DNA from: a virus
DNA: 64,000 bases
Direction: 5' to 3' (one strand)
Virus record (IMG/VR): IMGVR_UViG_3300015371_000001
Coordinates: 1-64,000 of that record
The notes below the pieces were generated by a model. The model saw only the letters and a program-made list of their open reading frames with translations, made no database searches and was not told the origin of the DNA. Position numbers and translations under genes: made by a program. The first letter of the stretch is position 1; each line of letters starts with the position of its first letter. Positions 22,973 through 30,282 of this stretch are shown in pieces.

Positions 22973-23269
22973 ATGTATGAGCTTGTTGATCTGGCTGAGG
23001 GTGAAGCTCCGTGCCCTAGTTGCGACGACGTGGCTGTGGTCGAGCAGGACGGAGCCTATCGATGGTTCGTCTGCACCTGCGGCTACGAGTTCGGCTGGGA
23101 GCAGATGGAGACGACGACTGTCGCGCTCGATAGGGAGGGAAGCTGTGCCATCGGAGTTCCGGCAGAGCTACGACGACGCGCCTCTGCGGGTATGGAATCT
23201 GCACTTCGGTCTGATCGAGAAGGACCCATCGACCTTGGACTCACGATTCCTACACGGAGGGCCAAGTGA
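22973..23269 (+). CDS. Zinc-ribbon protein, 98 aa (C-terminal third overprinted)
   Basis: ATG at 22973 with AGGAG 6 bases upstream. CPSCDDV and VCTCGYEF make a zinc ribbon. After about 23145 the codon use in this frame becomes poor (many third-position A) while frame +1 becomes good. The stop overlaps the next GTG (GTGA), the usual coupling here. Confidence 0.6.
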   Translation: MYELVDLAEGEAPCPSCDDVAVVEQDGAYRWFVCTCGYEFGWEQMETTTVALDREGSCAIGVPAELRRRASAGMESALRSDREGPIDLGLTIPTRRAK

Positions 23270-23318
23270 AGAAGCCGATGTGGACGGAGAAGCACGACGA
23301 CGTACGGGAAGCGATTGA
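23145..23318 (+). CDS. Overlapping small ORF, 57 aa
   Basis: GTG with a strong GGGAGGGA ribosome site 5 bases upstream. Reads MPSEFRQSYDDAPLRVWNLH onward, with natural composition and G/C-ending codons up to about 23265. It overlaps the upstream zinc-ribbon gene and the first 53 bases of the next gene. Probably a real overlapping gene. Confidence 0.5.
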   Translation: MPSEFRQSYDDAPLRVWNLHFGLIEKDPSTLDSRFLHGGPSEEADVDGEARRRTGSD

Positions 23319-23502
23319 CAACGTCCGTGCGCTCCTCGGTGACATGCCTGTTGGCCAGGAGCGTTATCTAGCCGAGATCAAGCTGGACGAGTGTGATCTG
23401 TGGTTGGAGCGGATCACGGTTGATCCGGGTGAAGTGGACCCTATCGGTAACGCACTCAAGTTGGTCCAGAACGGAGATGCCGATGGACCAGTTGAGTCTT
23501 AG
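23266..23502 (+). CDS. Hypothetical helical protein, 78 aa
   Basis: GTG with GGAGGG 6 bases upstream. Acidic helices (DDVREAIDNVRALLGDM, KLDECDLWLERI). Overlaps the start of dnaX by 20 bases. No family recognised. Confidence 0.7.
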   Translation: MKKPMWTEKHDDVREAIDNVRALLGDMPVGQERYLAEIKLDECDLWLERITVDPGEVDPIGNALKLVQNGDADGPVES

Positions 23503-24622
23503 ATACCGGCCCCGTCGGTTCGAGGATGTGGTGGGCCAGAAGGCCACTCGGCTCGTACTCCACCAGATGGTCAAGAAGTCTCAGGTCCCTGGCGCGCTGA
23601 TGTTCTCCGGCGTACGCGGCTCGGGCAAGACGACGATGGGCCGGATCTTGGCTGCGGCCATGAACTGCGAGCAGTGGCCGGACGGACCGTGCGACGACTG
23701 TCCCTCATGCAAGGCGGTGTGGAACCTCTCCAGCTTGGACGTGCTGGAGATCGACGCGGCCAGCAACGGCTTGGTGGCCGACATCCGGCAGCTACGTGAG
23801 CAGGTCATGTACGCCGTCGGAGGCGATTGGCGGATCGTGCTCTTGGACGAGGCCCACAGCATGTCTCGCGAGGGCTTCAACGCCTTGCTCAAGACGCTGG
23901 AGGAGCCTCCTCCGCGCACCGTCTTTGTGCTCTTGACGACCGAGCCCAATCGGATCATCGAGACGGTGGTAAGCCGGTGTATGACGTTCGAGTTCCGGCG
24001 AATCCCTCCGGCAGAGATCCAGGAAAGACTCCGCTACATCTGTGAGGTCGAGGGTATCCAAGTGGATACCGCGTTGCTTGCGTTGTTGGCTGACCGCGCC
24101 GATGGTGGGCTTCGGAACGCCGTCATGGCGCTCGACCAGTGCCATCGAGCCGAGATCACCTCAGTGTCGGCGTACGCCGATCTCCTCGGAGAAGCGGACT
24201 ACGCACCGGTTCTGGTGGCCGCGATGCTGGACGCCGACACTTCGAAGGTGTTCGCCGTCGAGGCTGAGGTGTTGAGCCGGATGGGTGACGTGGGGATCGT
24301 CAGCGCTCAGCTTGTGTCGCTGTTCCGGGATCTGCTCATCCTTCACGCCGGAGGTGAGTTGGCTGTCCAGGGCCAGGCGTTGGCCCACCGAGAGGCGTTG
24401 ACCCGACGCATTCCGGCTGAGAAGTGTGTGGCTGCGTGCCGGATCTTGTGGGACCTGCGGACCAAGGTGCGGATGGTTGACCAGCGTTCAACCCTGGACC
24501 TGGCGTTGGTCATGGTGCAGGAATCACTCAAGGTGCAACCGAAGAAGATGACGAACGGCAACGCGACTGATCAACGTAAGCCCATGTCATTGGCTGACAT
24601 GAGGGCGATGACAAGGAGATGA
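23483..24622 (+). CDS. dnaX: DNA polymerase III clamp-loader subunit gamma/tau-like
   Basis: Starts LSLRYRPRRFEDVVGQ, the canonical DnaX opening. GVRGSGKTT is Walker A, CDDCPSC with an upstream Cys forms the zinc site, VLLDEAHSM is Walker B, LLTTEP sensor 1, and VVSRC the arginine-finger SRC motif. 379 aa corresponds to the gamma form without a tau tail. Loads the clamp encoded at 15844. ATG at 23483 chosen by GGAG spacing. Confidence 0.92.
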   Translation: MDQLSLRYRPRRFEDVVGQKATRLVLHQMVKKSQVPGALMFSGVRGSGKTTMGRILAAAMNCEQWPDGPCDDCPSCKAVWNLSSLDVLEIDAASNGLVADIRQLREQVMYAVGGDWRIVLLDEAHSMSREGFNALLKTLEEPPPRTVFVLLTTEPNRIIETVVSRCMTFEFRRIPPAEIQERLRYICEVEGIQVDTALLALLADRADGGLRNAVMALDQCHRAEITSVSAYADLLGEADYAPVLVAAMLDADTSKVFAVEAEVLSRMGDVGIVSAQLVSLFRDLLILHAGGELAVQGQALAHREALTRRIPAEKCVAACRILWDLRTKVRMVDQRSTLDLALVMVQESLKVQPKKMTNGNATDQRKPMSLADMRAMTRR

Positions 24623-24936
24623 GAATGTTGGCTGGAACGGCCAAAGCCGTCTGGAGTCTACGAGTCGGTTCGAAGAACCGTGAGACCAAGGAGTTGCTGA
24701 TGACGGCGGCTGACTCCTCAACGGCGGCGCTCAAGGCGGCGCTCGCCAACCAGCACGCGATCAAGGATCTGGCTGGGATGCTCAGCAAGCTGGCCGATTC
24801 GGTCGCTGATGACGCCACCAAGGATCAGTTGAAGCAGGCCAAGAAGGACATCGAGATGCATACGGAGCAGGCTCATGAGGAGATCGAGAGCACGTTGGAC
24901 GAGATCCAGCTTCAGATTCAGGCGCTTGACACCTGA
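24619..24936 (+). CDS. Helical coiled-coil protein, 105 aa
   Basis: ATGA overlap with dnaX. A second ATG at 24700 has a better ribosome site (AAGGAG-ttgctg) and would give a 78-aa form starting MTAADSSTAAL. The C-terminal half is a long coiled coil. No family recognised. Confidence 0.65.
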   Translation: MRMLAGTAKAVWSLRVGSKNRETKELLMTAADSSTAALKAALANQHAIKDLAGMLSKLADSVADDATKDQLKQAKKDIEMHTEQAHEEIESTLDEIQLQIQALDT

Positions 24937-25550
24937 TGGACCCTACGTTCTTGATGCCCGATGTCTATGACGAGGAGTACTGGACAAAGGGCACAACCAG
25001 CAACTACGTCGACTACGACGATGATCGTGGGTGGTTCGCGAGTGCTGTGCTGTTGCGCTCCATGCTGCCCAAGGGCGCACGAGTCCTAGAGGTTGGTTGC
25101 GCGTACGGATTCTTTGTGCGCAGAGCACGGGTTCAAGAGCTTGATTGCGTCGGTGTGGACATCTCGCAGTGGGCCATCGATCATGCCCCAGAGGTGGCGC
25201 GTGACTATGTGCAGCGGGCGGACGCGGCGGCTCTGCCGTACGACGACAACTCCTTCGATGCTGTGGTGTCGTGGGAGTTGCTGGAGCACGTACCGGAGGA
25301 GCATGTGGATCAGGTGCTCTCCGAGATGGAGCGGGTGGCGACACCGGAAGCCTGGCAGGTCCATCGGATCTGTCTGCCAGGATCAGACGATAACGATGTG
25401 ACTCATGTGACGGTGAAGCCCAAGGAGTGGTGGTACGACACCTTGGGCGAGCGTGGCTGGCACCTGTCCACTGATTGGCAGCGCCGTTGGGACGCGGCGT
25501 TCACAGGGAGGGATTGGGCCGGTCGGTACTTCGTGGGAACGGCGACGTGA
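24936..25550 (+). CDS. Class I SAM-dependent methyltransferase
   Basis: VLEVGCAYG (~residue 50) is motif I of Rossmann-fold methyltransferases. CVGVDISQWAIDHA is motif II, and FDAVVSWELLEHVPEEHV is the Methyltransf_11-type signature. 204 aa. It opens a three-gene block with a glycosyltransferase and an epimerase, so the substrate may be a sugar or glycan, but this is inference. Confidence 0.85.
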   Translation: MDPTFLMPDVYDEEYWTKGTTSNYVDYDDDRGWFASAVLLRSMLPKGARVLEVGCAYGFFVRRARVQELDCVGVDISQWAIDHAPEVARDYVQRADAAALPYDDNSFDAVVSWELLEHVPEEHVDQVLSEMERVATPEAWQVHRICLPGSDDNDVTHVTVKPKEWWYDTLGERGWHLSTDWQRRWDAAFTGRDWAGRYFVGTAT

Positions 25551-26266
25551 CCGACATTGTCATCGTCGGCACCTCACATGGCCGACCGAATTATCTTCAG
25601 GAGACATTTCGGTCCTGGCAGAAGGCCGGATGGGACCGGCTGGACCGTACGTGGTTCATTGACCCTAACGGCAGATCCCCGATGGCCCACATCGAGGAGA
25701 AGCTGTGTCTTGAGTTCGGCGTGGTGCCGGTTCTGAATGACCGCACGTTGGGTCCGCTGGTCAACCCGTACCGAGCGTTGAGCCACGGGTTCATGCACGG
25801 CGCTGAGTTCGTGATCCTGGGGGAGGAGGATTCCACGGTGGCTGAGGATGCTGTGGAGTACTTCGAGTGGGCGGCGGTGGAGTTCAAGTTTGACAGCCGG
25901 GTCATGTTCGTGACGACGTTCAATAAGCACCGGTACGACAAGGTTGACGACCGGCTTCGTCAGGTGGAGTACCGGCAAGGCTATTTCTCGCCAACGATCT
26001 GGGGGACCTGGGTTGATCGTTGGCGTCGCCACATCGAGCCGACCTGGGATCATGACTACTCGAACCGAGGGTGGGATTGGAACTTCCACGAGAACGTTCT
26101 TCCGTCAACCGGATGTGGTTCGGTCGTACCGCTATATTCCAGGAGTGACCACATCGGCAAGTTCGGTGGCGCGCACTGCACACCGGCCATGTTCGAGACG
26201 CTGAGGGCTCCTCAGCCGATCTACGAGCAGAGTATCGATCCTTGGACCTTGACGGAGGATGACTGA
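25547..26266 (+). CDS. GT-A-like glycosyltransferase
   Basis: GTG overlapping the methyltransferase stop. DIVIVGTSHGRPNYLQETFRS opens like a GT-A nucleotide-binding fold. FVILGEEDSTVAEDAVEYF supplies an acidic EED in place of DxD, as in GnT-I-like enzymes. YSNRGWDWNFHE downstream fits an acceptor-binding region. Would transfer a sugar to phage DNA, a virion protein or a host glycan. Confidence 0.75.
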   Translation: MTDIVIVGTSHGRPNYLQETFRSWQKAGWDRLDRTWFIDPNGRSPMAHIEEKLCLEFGVVPVLNDRTLGPLVNPYRALSHGFMHGAEFVILGEEDSTVAEDAVEYFEWAAVEFKFDSRVMFVTTFNKHRYDKVDDRLRQVEYRQGYFSPTIWGTWVDRWRRHIEPTWDHDYSNRGWDWNFHENVLPSTGCGSVVPLYSRSDHIGKFGGAHCTPAMFETLRAPQPIYEQSIDPWTLTEDD

Positions 26267-27120
26267 TGAAGGTTCTAGTAACTGGCGGCAACGGTTTCAT
26301 CGGCAGTCATGTCGCGCTGGAGCTAGAGCGCCGGAATCATGAGCTAGTCGTCATGGACCGAGGCACCGATGCCAGGGCTGATGTCAGGGACCCAGAGGCT
26401 TGGGCTCGGGTTGCGCCGGTTGATGCCGTGATCCACATGGCTGGTGTGCTGGGTACGGCGGAATTGTTCGACACCCCGATGTTGGCCGTCAACACCAACA
26501 TCGGCGGCACGATCAACGCGCTCCAGTACTGCCGGGAGCACGATGCTCGTCTGGTGGAGATCATCATGCCGGACTGTTGGGACAACGTGTACCAGGCGAC
26601 CAAGCATTGCGCTCAGAAGCTCGCCACGGCCTGGCACCGAGCTTTCGACATCCCGACGGTGTCGGTTCGAGCCTTCAACGTTTACGGCAAGCGGCAGGCG
26701 TGGGGCCCAGGGCACCCTCAAAAGATCGTCCCGACGTTCGCTACGCACGCAGCGCTGGGCAAGCCCATCCCGATCTGGGGCTCCGGCTACCAGCATGTGG
26801 ATCTCATCTCTGCTGAAGATACTGCGAAGGTTCTCGTGGCCGCGCTGGAGACACCGGGTAAGGACGAGGTCATCGACGCTGGCACTGGCCACCGGCAGAC
26901 CGTGTTCGAGGTGGCCACCAATGTGTGGTCAGCGGCACAGCCGGACGAGCAGCCCATCCTCCAGTTCCATCCGATGAGATTGGGTGAAACAACCGGGATG
27001 CGTCGGGACACTGTTTCAAACTGCGAAGGTTGGGGATACCTGGCAGATGAGGACAAGCCGACGTGGGACCCGGCCCATCTAGCGGACGTGGTGAGTTGGT
27101 ATGTCGAGCAGGTTGCATGA
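26266..27120 (+). CDS. NAD-dependent epimerase/dehydratase (SDR family)
   Basis: LVTGGNGFIGSHVA is the GxxGxxG NAD-binding motif. VIHMAGVLG follows, and VYQATKHCAQK gives the catalytic YxxxK. 284 aa, normal for extended SDRs of the GalE/RmlD type. Makes or interconverts nucleotide sugars for the preceding glycosyltransferase. ATG 1 base before the previous stop ends. Confidence 0.85.
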   Translation: MKVLVTGGNGFIGSHVALELERRNHELVVMDRGTDARADVRDPEAWARVAPVDAVIHMAGVLGTAELFDTPMLAVNTNIGGTINALQYCREHDARLVEIIMPDCWDNVYQATKHCAQKLATAWHRAFDIPTVSVRAFNVYGKRQAWGPGHPQKIVPTFATHAALGKPIPIWGSGYQHVDLISAEDTAKVLVAALETPGKDEVIDAGTGHRQTVFEVATNVWSAAQPDEQPILQFHPMRLGETTGMRRDTVSNCEGWGYLADEDKPTWDPAHLADVVSWYVEQVA

Positions 27121-27547
27121 CGACTTTGCTGATCTAGACCGGCTGTTCACCCTGCCGGATGAGGAGGTAGTCCCGCTCGGCGACGACCTCCGTGAGGCGT
27201 ACGAGGTCATTGTCGCCCGGATGCGTAACGAGGCCCGAGGCATCCCGATGACCACGGTCCAGCAGTTGCTCATCGAGCGGATCGCCTACAACTACGTGAT
27301 CATGCGGCACCATGAGCGGCTGAACGAGTTCCGGACCACCACGGCCCAGAAGGAGTTCAACAACTTCTGGTTGTCGATGACCCACGAGTTCAACACGCTG
27401 GTCAAGGTCACTGACAGCGAGTACCGCGAGCAGTTGCTTCAGCACGTCGGCAAGGTCATCACCGAGGCCCTGGTCCAGGACTTTCCTGAAGCTGCTGAAC
27501 CCATCCGACAGCGGCTCAGCGAGGAGTTCGCGGTCCAGGGACTCTGA
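27101..27547 (+). CDS. Hypothetical protein, 148 aa, at the start of the head module
   Basis: ATG overlapping the epimerase end by 20 bases. Almost entirely helical. Position just before the head genes makes a small terminase or head accessory role possible, but no helix-turn-helix is obvious. Confidence 0.7.
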   Translation: MSSRLHDDFADLDRLFTLPDEEVVPLGDDLREAYEVIVARMRNEARGIPMTTVQQLLIERIAYNYVIMRHHERLNEFRTTTAQKEFNNFWLSMTHEFNTLVKVTDSEYREQLLQHVGKVITEALVQDFPEAAEPIRQRLSEEFAVQGL

Positions 27548-27593
27548 GACCCTGATCCGATAAAGCCTCCGAGAGCAATCAAAGGAGGCCGTT

Positions 27594-27854
27594 GTGCCTG
27601 GAAGCGACCGTACGCAGCAGTTCGAGGCGGAGCACAAGGACGGTTCCGTGATCGTCAAGCGCGACGACGGTGTCCTGGTTCTTACCTCGTACGTCGAGCC
27701 CGACGAGGAAGTTCTGGCCGACGAGAACTACTACCGCGCCTCGGGTCCCCGGAACGCGCAGGGATACATCGTGGACCGTGAGTCCTCGGACAGTGACGAC
27801 GACTCGTCCAAGACGACCAAGAAGGCTGCGGCGAAGAAGTCCGCCAAGAAGTAG
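27594..27854 (+). CDS. Small protein with Lys/Ala-rich tail, 86 aa
   Basis: GTG with AAAGGAGG 6 bases upstream, the best ribosome site in the region. The C-terminus SKTTKKAAAKKSAKK resembles histone-like or DNA-condensing tails. A GATAA box (TGATCCGATAA, 27552-27562) precedes it. Confidence 0.7.
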   Translation: MPGSDRTQQFEAEHKDGSVIVKRDDGVLVLTSYVEPDEEVLADENYYRASGPRNAQGYIVDRESSDSDDDSSKTTKKAAAKKSAKK

Positions 27855-27865
27855 GGACGTGGCCC

Positions 27866-30265
27866 GTGCTGGAGTTCCAGGAGGACCCCGCACGCGAGGA
27901 GTACGAGGACGCCCTGCTGGCGCTGGCCTGCTCTCTCGCGAAGGACGCCGACCCCAACTCGAATTGGGTGGAGAAGGCGGGTGGTCTGCCTGACTACATT
28001 TGCCGGGTGGCCAAGCACATCAAGGAGAAGGGCGCTACCACCTCCAGTGCTATCGCCCAGGCCATCTCGACTATTAAGCGCTGGATCGCGACTGGTTCGC
28101 CTGAGACTAAGGCCAAGGCGTCGGCTGCCATCGCGCAGTGGGAGAAGATGAAGGCCAGCACCAAGCTGACCGGCCTTCCGATCCATGAGGACATGGACCT
28201 GGTCATGTTGACCAGCGGTCAGTCGTCCGGCGTTGAGGTGAACGACGACTACCTCCAGTACATCGCCAACAACGAGAACGCCGCGATGCTGTCGGCGTGG
28301 TGCTGCGGCACCGGCATCCCGTCCGGCGTACTTGAGTTGGCCAACACCTTCGAGGAGGCAGAGCACCCGCGTCACCCGGACGGTCGATTCCGGAATGCGG
28401 GAGCCGGTGCCGCACTGGACAAGGCAGCGGCGGCAGCCTCCAGAGCGTTCTCCACGGTTGGCAAGGCGCAGTACAAGGAGCGTCCCAACGGTGGGTTGAC
28501 CTACATCGGCGCGTCGTTCGACAAGACGAAGAAGGCTCCGAAGGCAGATCCGAAGTCGACGCCGACGAGTACTGATAAGCCGAAGGGCGGAGGAGACGCC
28601 AAGCCGAAGGCTCCGATCCCGCCCAACACGTCGTTGGACGAGAACGGTAATCCTCTGTCGACGGAGCAGAAGGACAAGGAGATTCGTGCGCTGGACACCA
28701 ACCAGCGGAATCTTTACTACGCTTCGACAAAGGCCGGGTACAACCATAACCAAGCGTTGCGGTCGGCGTACTCGATCTGGCCAAACAAGGACATCTACGG
28801 CTATAACGGCCCCGATTCTCTTGAGGGTCAGCAGGCGCTCCTTGAGGCCAACTACGAGATCGAGCGGACGCCTGGAACGTACTACCCAAGCTCGGTCCCA
28901 GGCTGGCTGAAGAAGCGGTTTCAGGGGCGTGACCGGGTAGGTCCACAGCGTTACAGCAGTGAAGGTGGTGTGCCGAGTGCTGCGGCCTATAACAAGTCGG
29001 TTGGCCTCGACACAGGTTTCTCTGCTGAAGGTAACGATCCACTGTTGGTCACACTTAGCGGCAAGGAGCCGTACGGCAGTGTGACGTACGCCGATCCCGG
29101 CTATCAGTCGGATGGCGTCAAGCGGTACCCCCTGGATTCAGAAGGCCACTGCCGTGCGGCGTGGTCCTACATCAACATGCCCAAGAACGCCTCGGCGTAC
29201 TCGCCGGATCAGTTGGCCAAGATCAAGGCGAAGATCAAGAGGGCGCTGGCCAAGTACACGAAGGAGGAGCCGGTGTCAGCTTCTATGGGAGACAGCTTCC
29301 TGGAGGCGTGGGACGACCGAGTTGAGCTTCACGGCGTCGCGAGTCAGCCAGGTTATGCATTCCTGCACAGCCCGAGCCCGCAGGTCTACTCAGCCGCACA
29401 GCGTCTCTACGAGACAGGCCGTCGGCGTGGACTTGATGTCACGTCGGCGCAGGCCGTCATCGCACGGCTGGAGAATGCCGATTCATACCGTCGGCACATC
29501 GCAGCAGGCGGCAACCGCATGATGCGGACCATCGAGGGTCAGACGGTGCCGGTCGGCAAGGGCAGCCACGACGACATCAAGTCGGGTGGCGGACTCAACA
29601 AGCCGATCAGCGTCCCGGTGCTGGACCTGCTCGAAGGTGCAGACGACCTCGAAGGTGCTCAGGCCAAGGCTCGGGACCGTGCGCTCAAGGCGCTTCGGGA
29701 CGGAGACGATCAGCGGGCAGCCGAGATCCTGGACGCGGCGAACCAGGACACGCCGAATAAGGCGTTCACCGACGCCATTGGGCGGCTCGGGTACGAGTCG
29801 GTGCCGGACGGCAATGAGTATGACTCCTTCGCTGAGGAGGATACGGACGAACCGAAGGAAGTGGACTCTTACGACAAGGGTCCAGGCTCTCTGCTCGACA
29901 AGCAGCCTGACAAGTTCGCTGAGCCCGCTCAGGAGGCCCCACAGGCCGCTCAGGCGAGCGCGGAGCCACAGGCGAAGGTCAAGGGACGTGTGTCCGGAGA
30001 AGGCCCCTCAAAGAGCCCTACAGCGGCTCCGAGTACTGGCGGGATGAGCCAGCCGACCGGCCTGGACATTGGAGGTGGAGCAGACAGCGCAGCAGCGGCT
30101 CCGGTTGCGGCTTCGTTCCTGCGACAGTTCTCTGACAATGAGGTTGAGCTTGCGGTCCGCCGCGTTCGCGATGTCGCCTACTGGCACGCACCGAAGGGAA
30201 CGCCCATTCGTGCGGCTCAGGCGGCAGGCGGTGGTGCTGGCCCAAAAGCCTCAGCGGCGGAGTAG
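27866..30265 (+). CDS. 799-aa head-associated protein with DUF6582-like domain; upstream part of a frameshift fusion
   Basis: GTG start. Residues ~1-110 are helical; AEHPRHPDGRF (~169) matches an HPRDxxGRF tag seen twice in the portal fusion. TYADPGYQSDGVKRYPLDSE onward to KIKRALAKY (~408-460) is the DUF6582-like domain common in actinophage capsid-associated proteins. The last 250 residues are Ala/Pro/Gln-rich. Five codons before the stop lies C-CCA-AAA (30241-30247), a canonical -1 slip site, with a stem-loop 7 bases on. The frame entered is open for 1,365 more codons. Confidence 0.85.
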   Translation: MLEFQEDPAREEYEDALLALACSLAKDADPNSNWVEKAGGLPDYICRVAKHIKEKGATTSSAIAQAISTIKRWIATGSPETKAKASAAIAQWEKMKASTKLTGLPIHEDMDLVMLTSGQSSGVEVNDDYLQYIANNENAAMLSAWCCGTGIPSGVLELANTFEEAEHPRHPDGRFRNAGAGAALDKAAAAASRAFSTVGKAQYKERPNGGLTYIGASFDKTKKAPKADPKSTPTSTDKPKGGGDAKPKAPIPPNTSLDENGNPLSTEQKDKEIRALDTNQRNLYYASTKAGYNHNQALRSAYSIWPNKDIYGYNGPDSLEGQQALLEANYEIERTPGTYYPSSVPGWLKKRFQGRDRVGPQRYSSEGGVPSAAAYNKSVGLDTGFSAEGNDPLLVTLSGKEPYGSVTYADPGYQSDGVKRYPLDSEGHCRAAWSYINMPKNASAYSPDQLAKIKAKIKRALAKYTKEEPVSASMGDSFLEAWDDRVELHGVASQPGYAFLHSPSPQVYSAAQRLYETGRRRGLDVTSAQAVIARLENADSYRRHIAAGGNRMMRTIEGQTVPVGKGSHDDIKSGGGLNKPISVPVLDLLEGADDLEGAQAKARDRALKALRDGDDQRAAEILDAANQDTPNKAFTDAIGRLGYESVPDGNEYDSFAEEDTDEPKEVDSYDKGPGSLLDKQPDKFAEPAQEAPQAAQASAEPQAKVKGRVSGEGPSKSPTAAPSTGGMSQPTGLDIGGGADSAAAAPVAASFLRQFSDNEVELAVRRVRDVAYWHAPKGTPIRAAQAAGGGAGPKASAAE

Positions 30266-30282
30266 GTAGCGCGCTCTCGCCG
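30241..30282 (+). promoter_or_regulatory. Programmed -1 ribosomal frameshift signal
   Basis: Slippery heptamer CCCAAAA at 30241-30247 in the phase C-CCA-AAA, a 7-base spacer, then stem CGGCGGAG (30255-30262) with CTC-t-CGCCG (30274-30282) and an 11-base loop. Slip site, spacer length and structure all fit the textbook arrangement. Confidence 0.8.

Noticed and set aside
27731-28753. 340-aa minus-strand ORF
   Set aside because: Shadow of the 27866 gene, Leu/Arg-rich, no ribosome site. No minus-strand gene is supported anywhere in the window.
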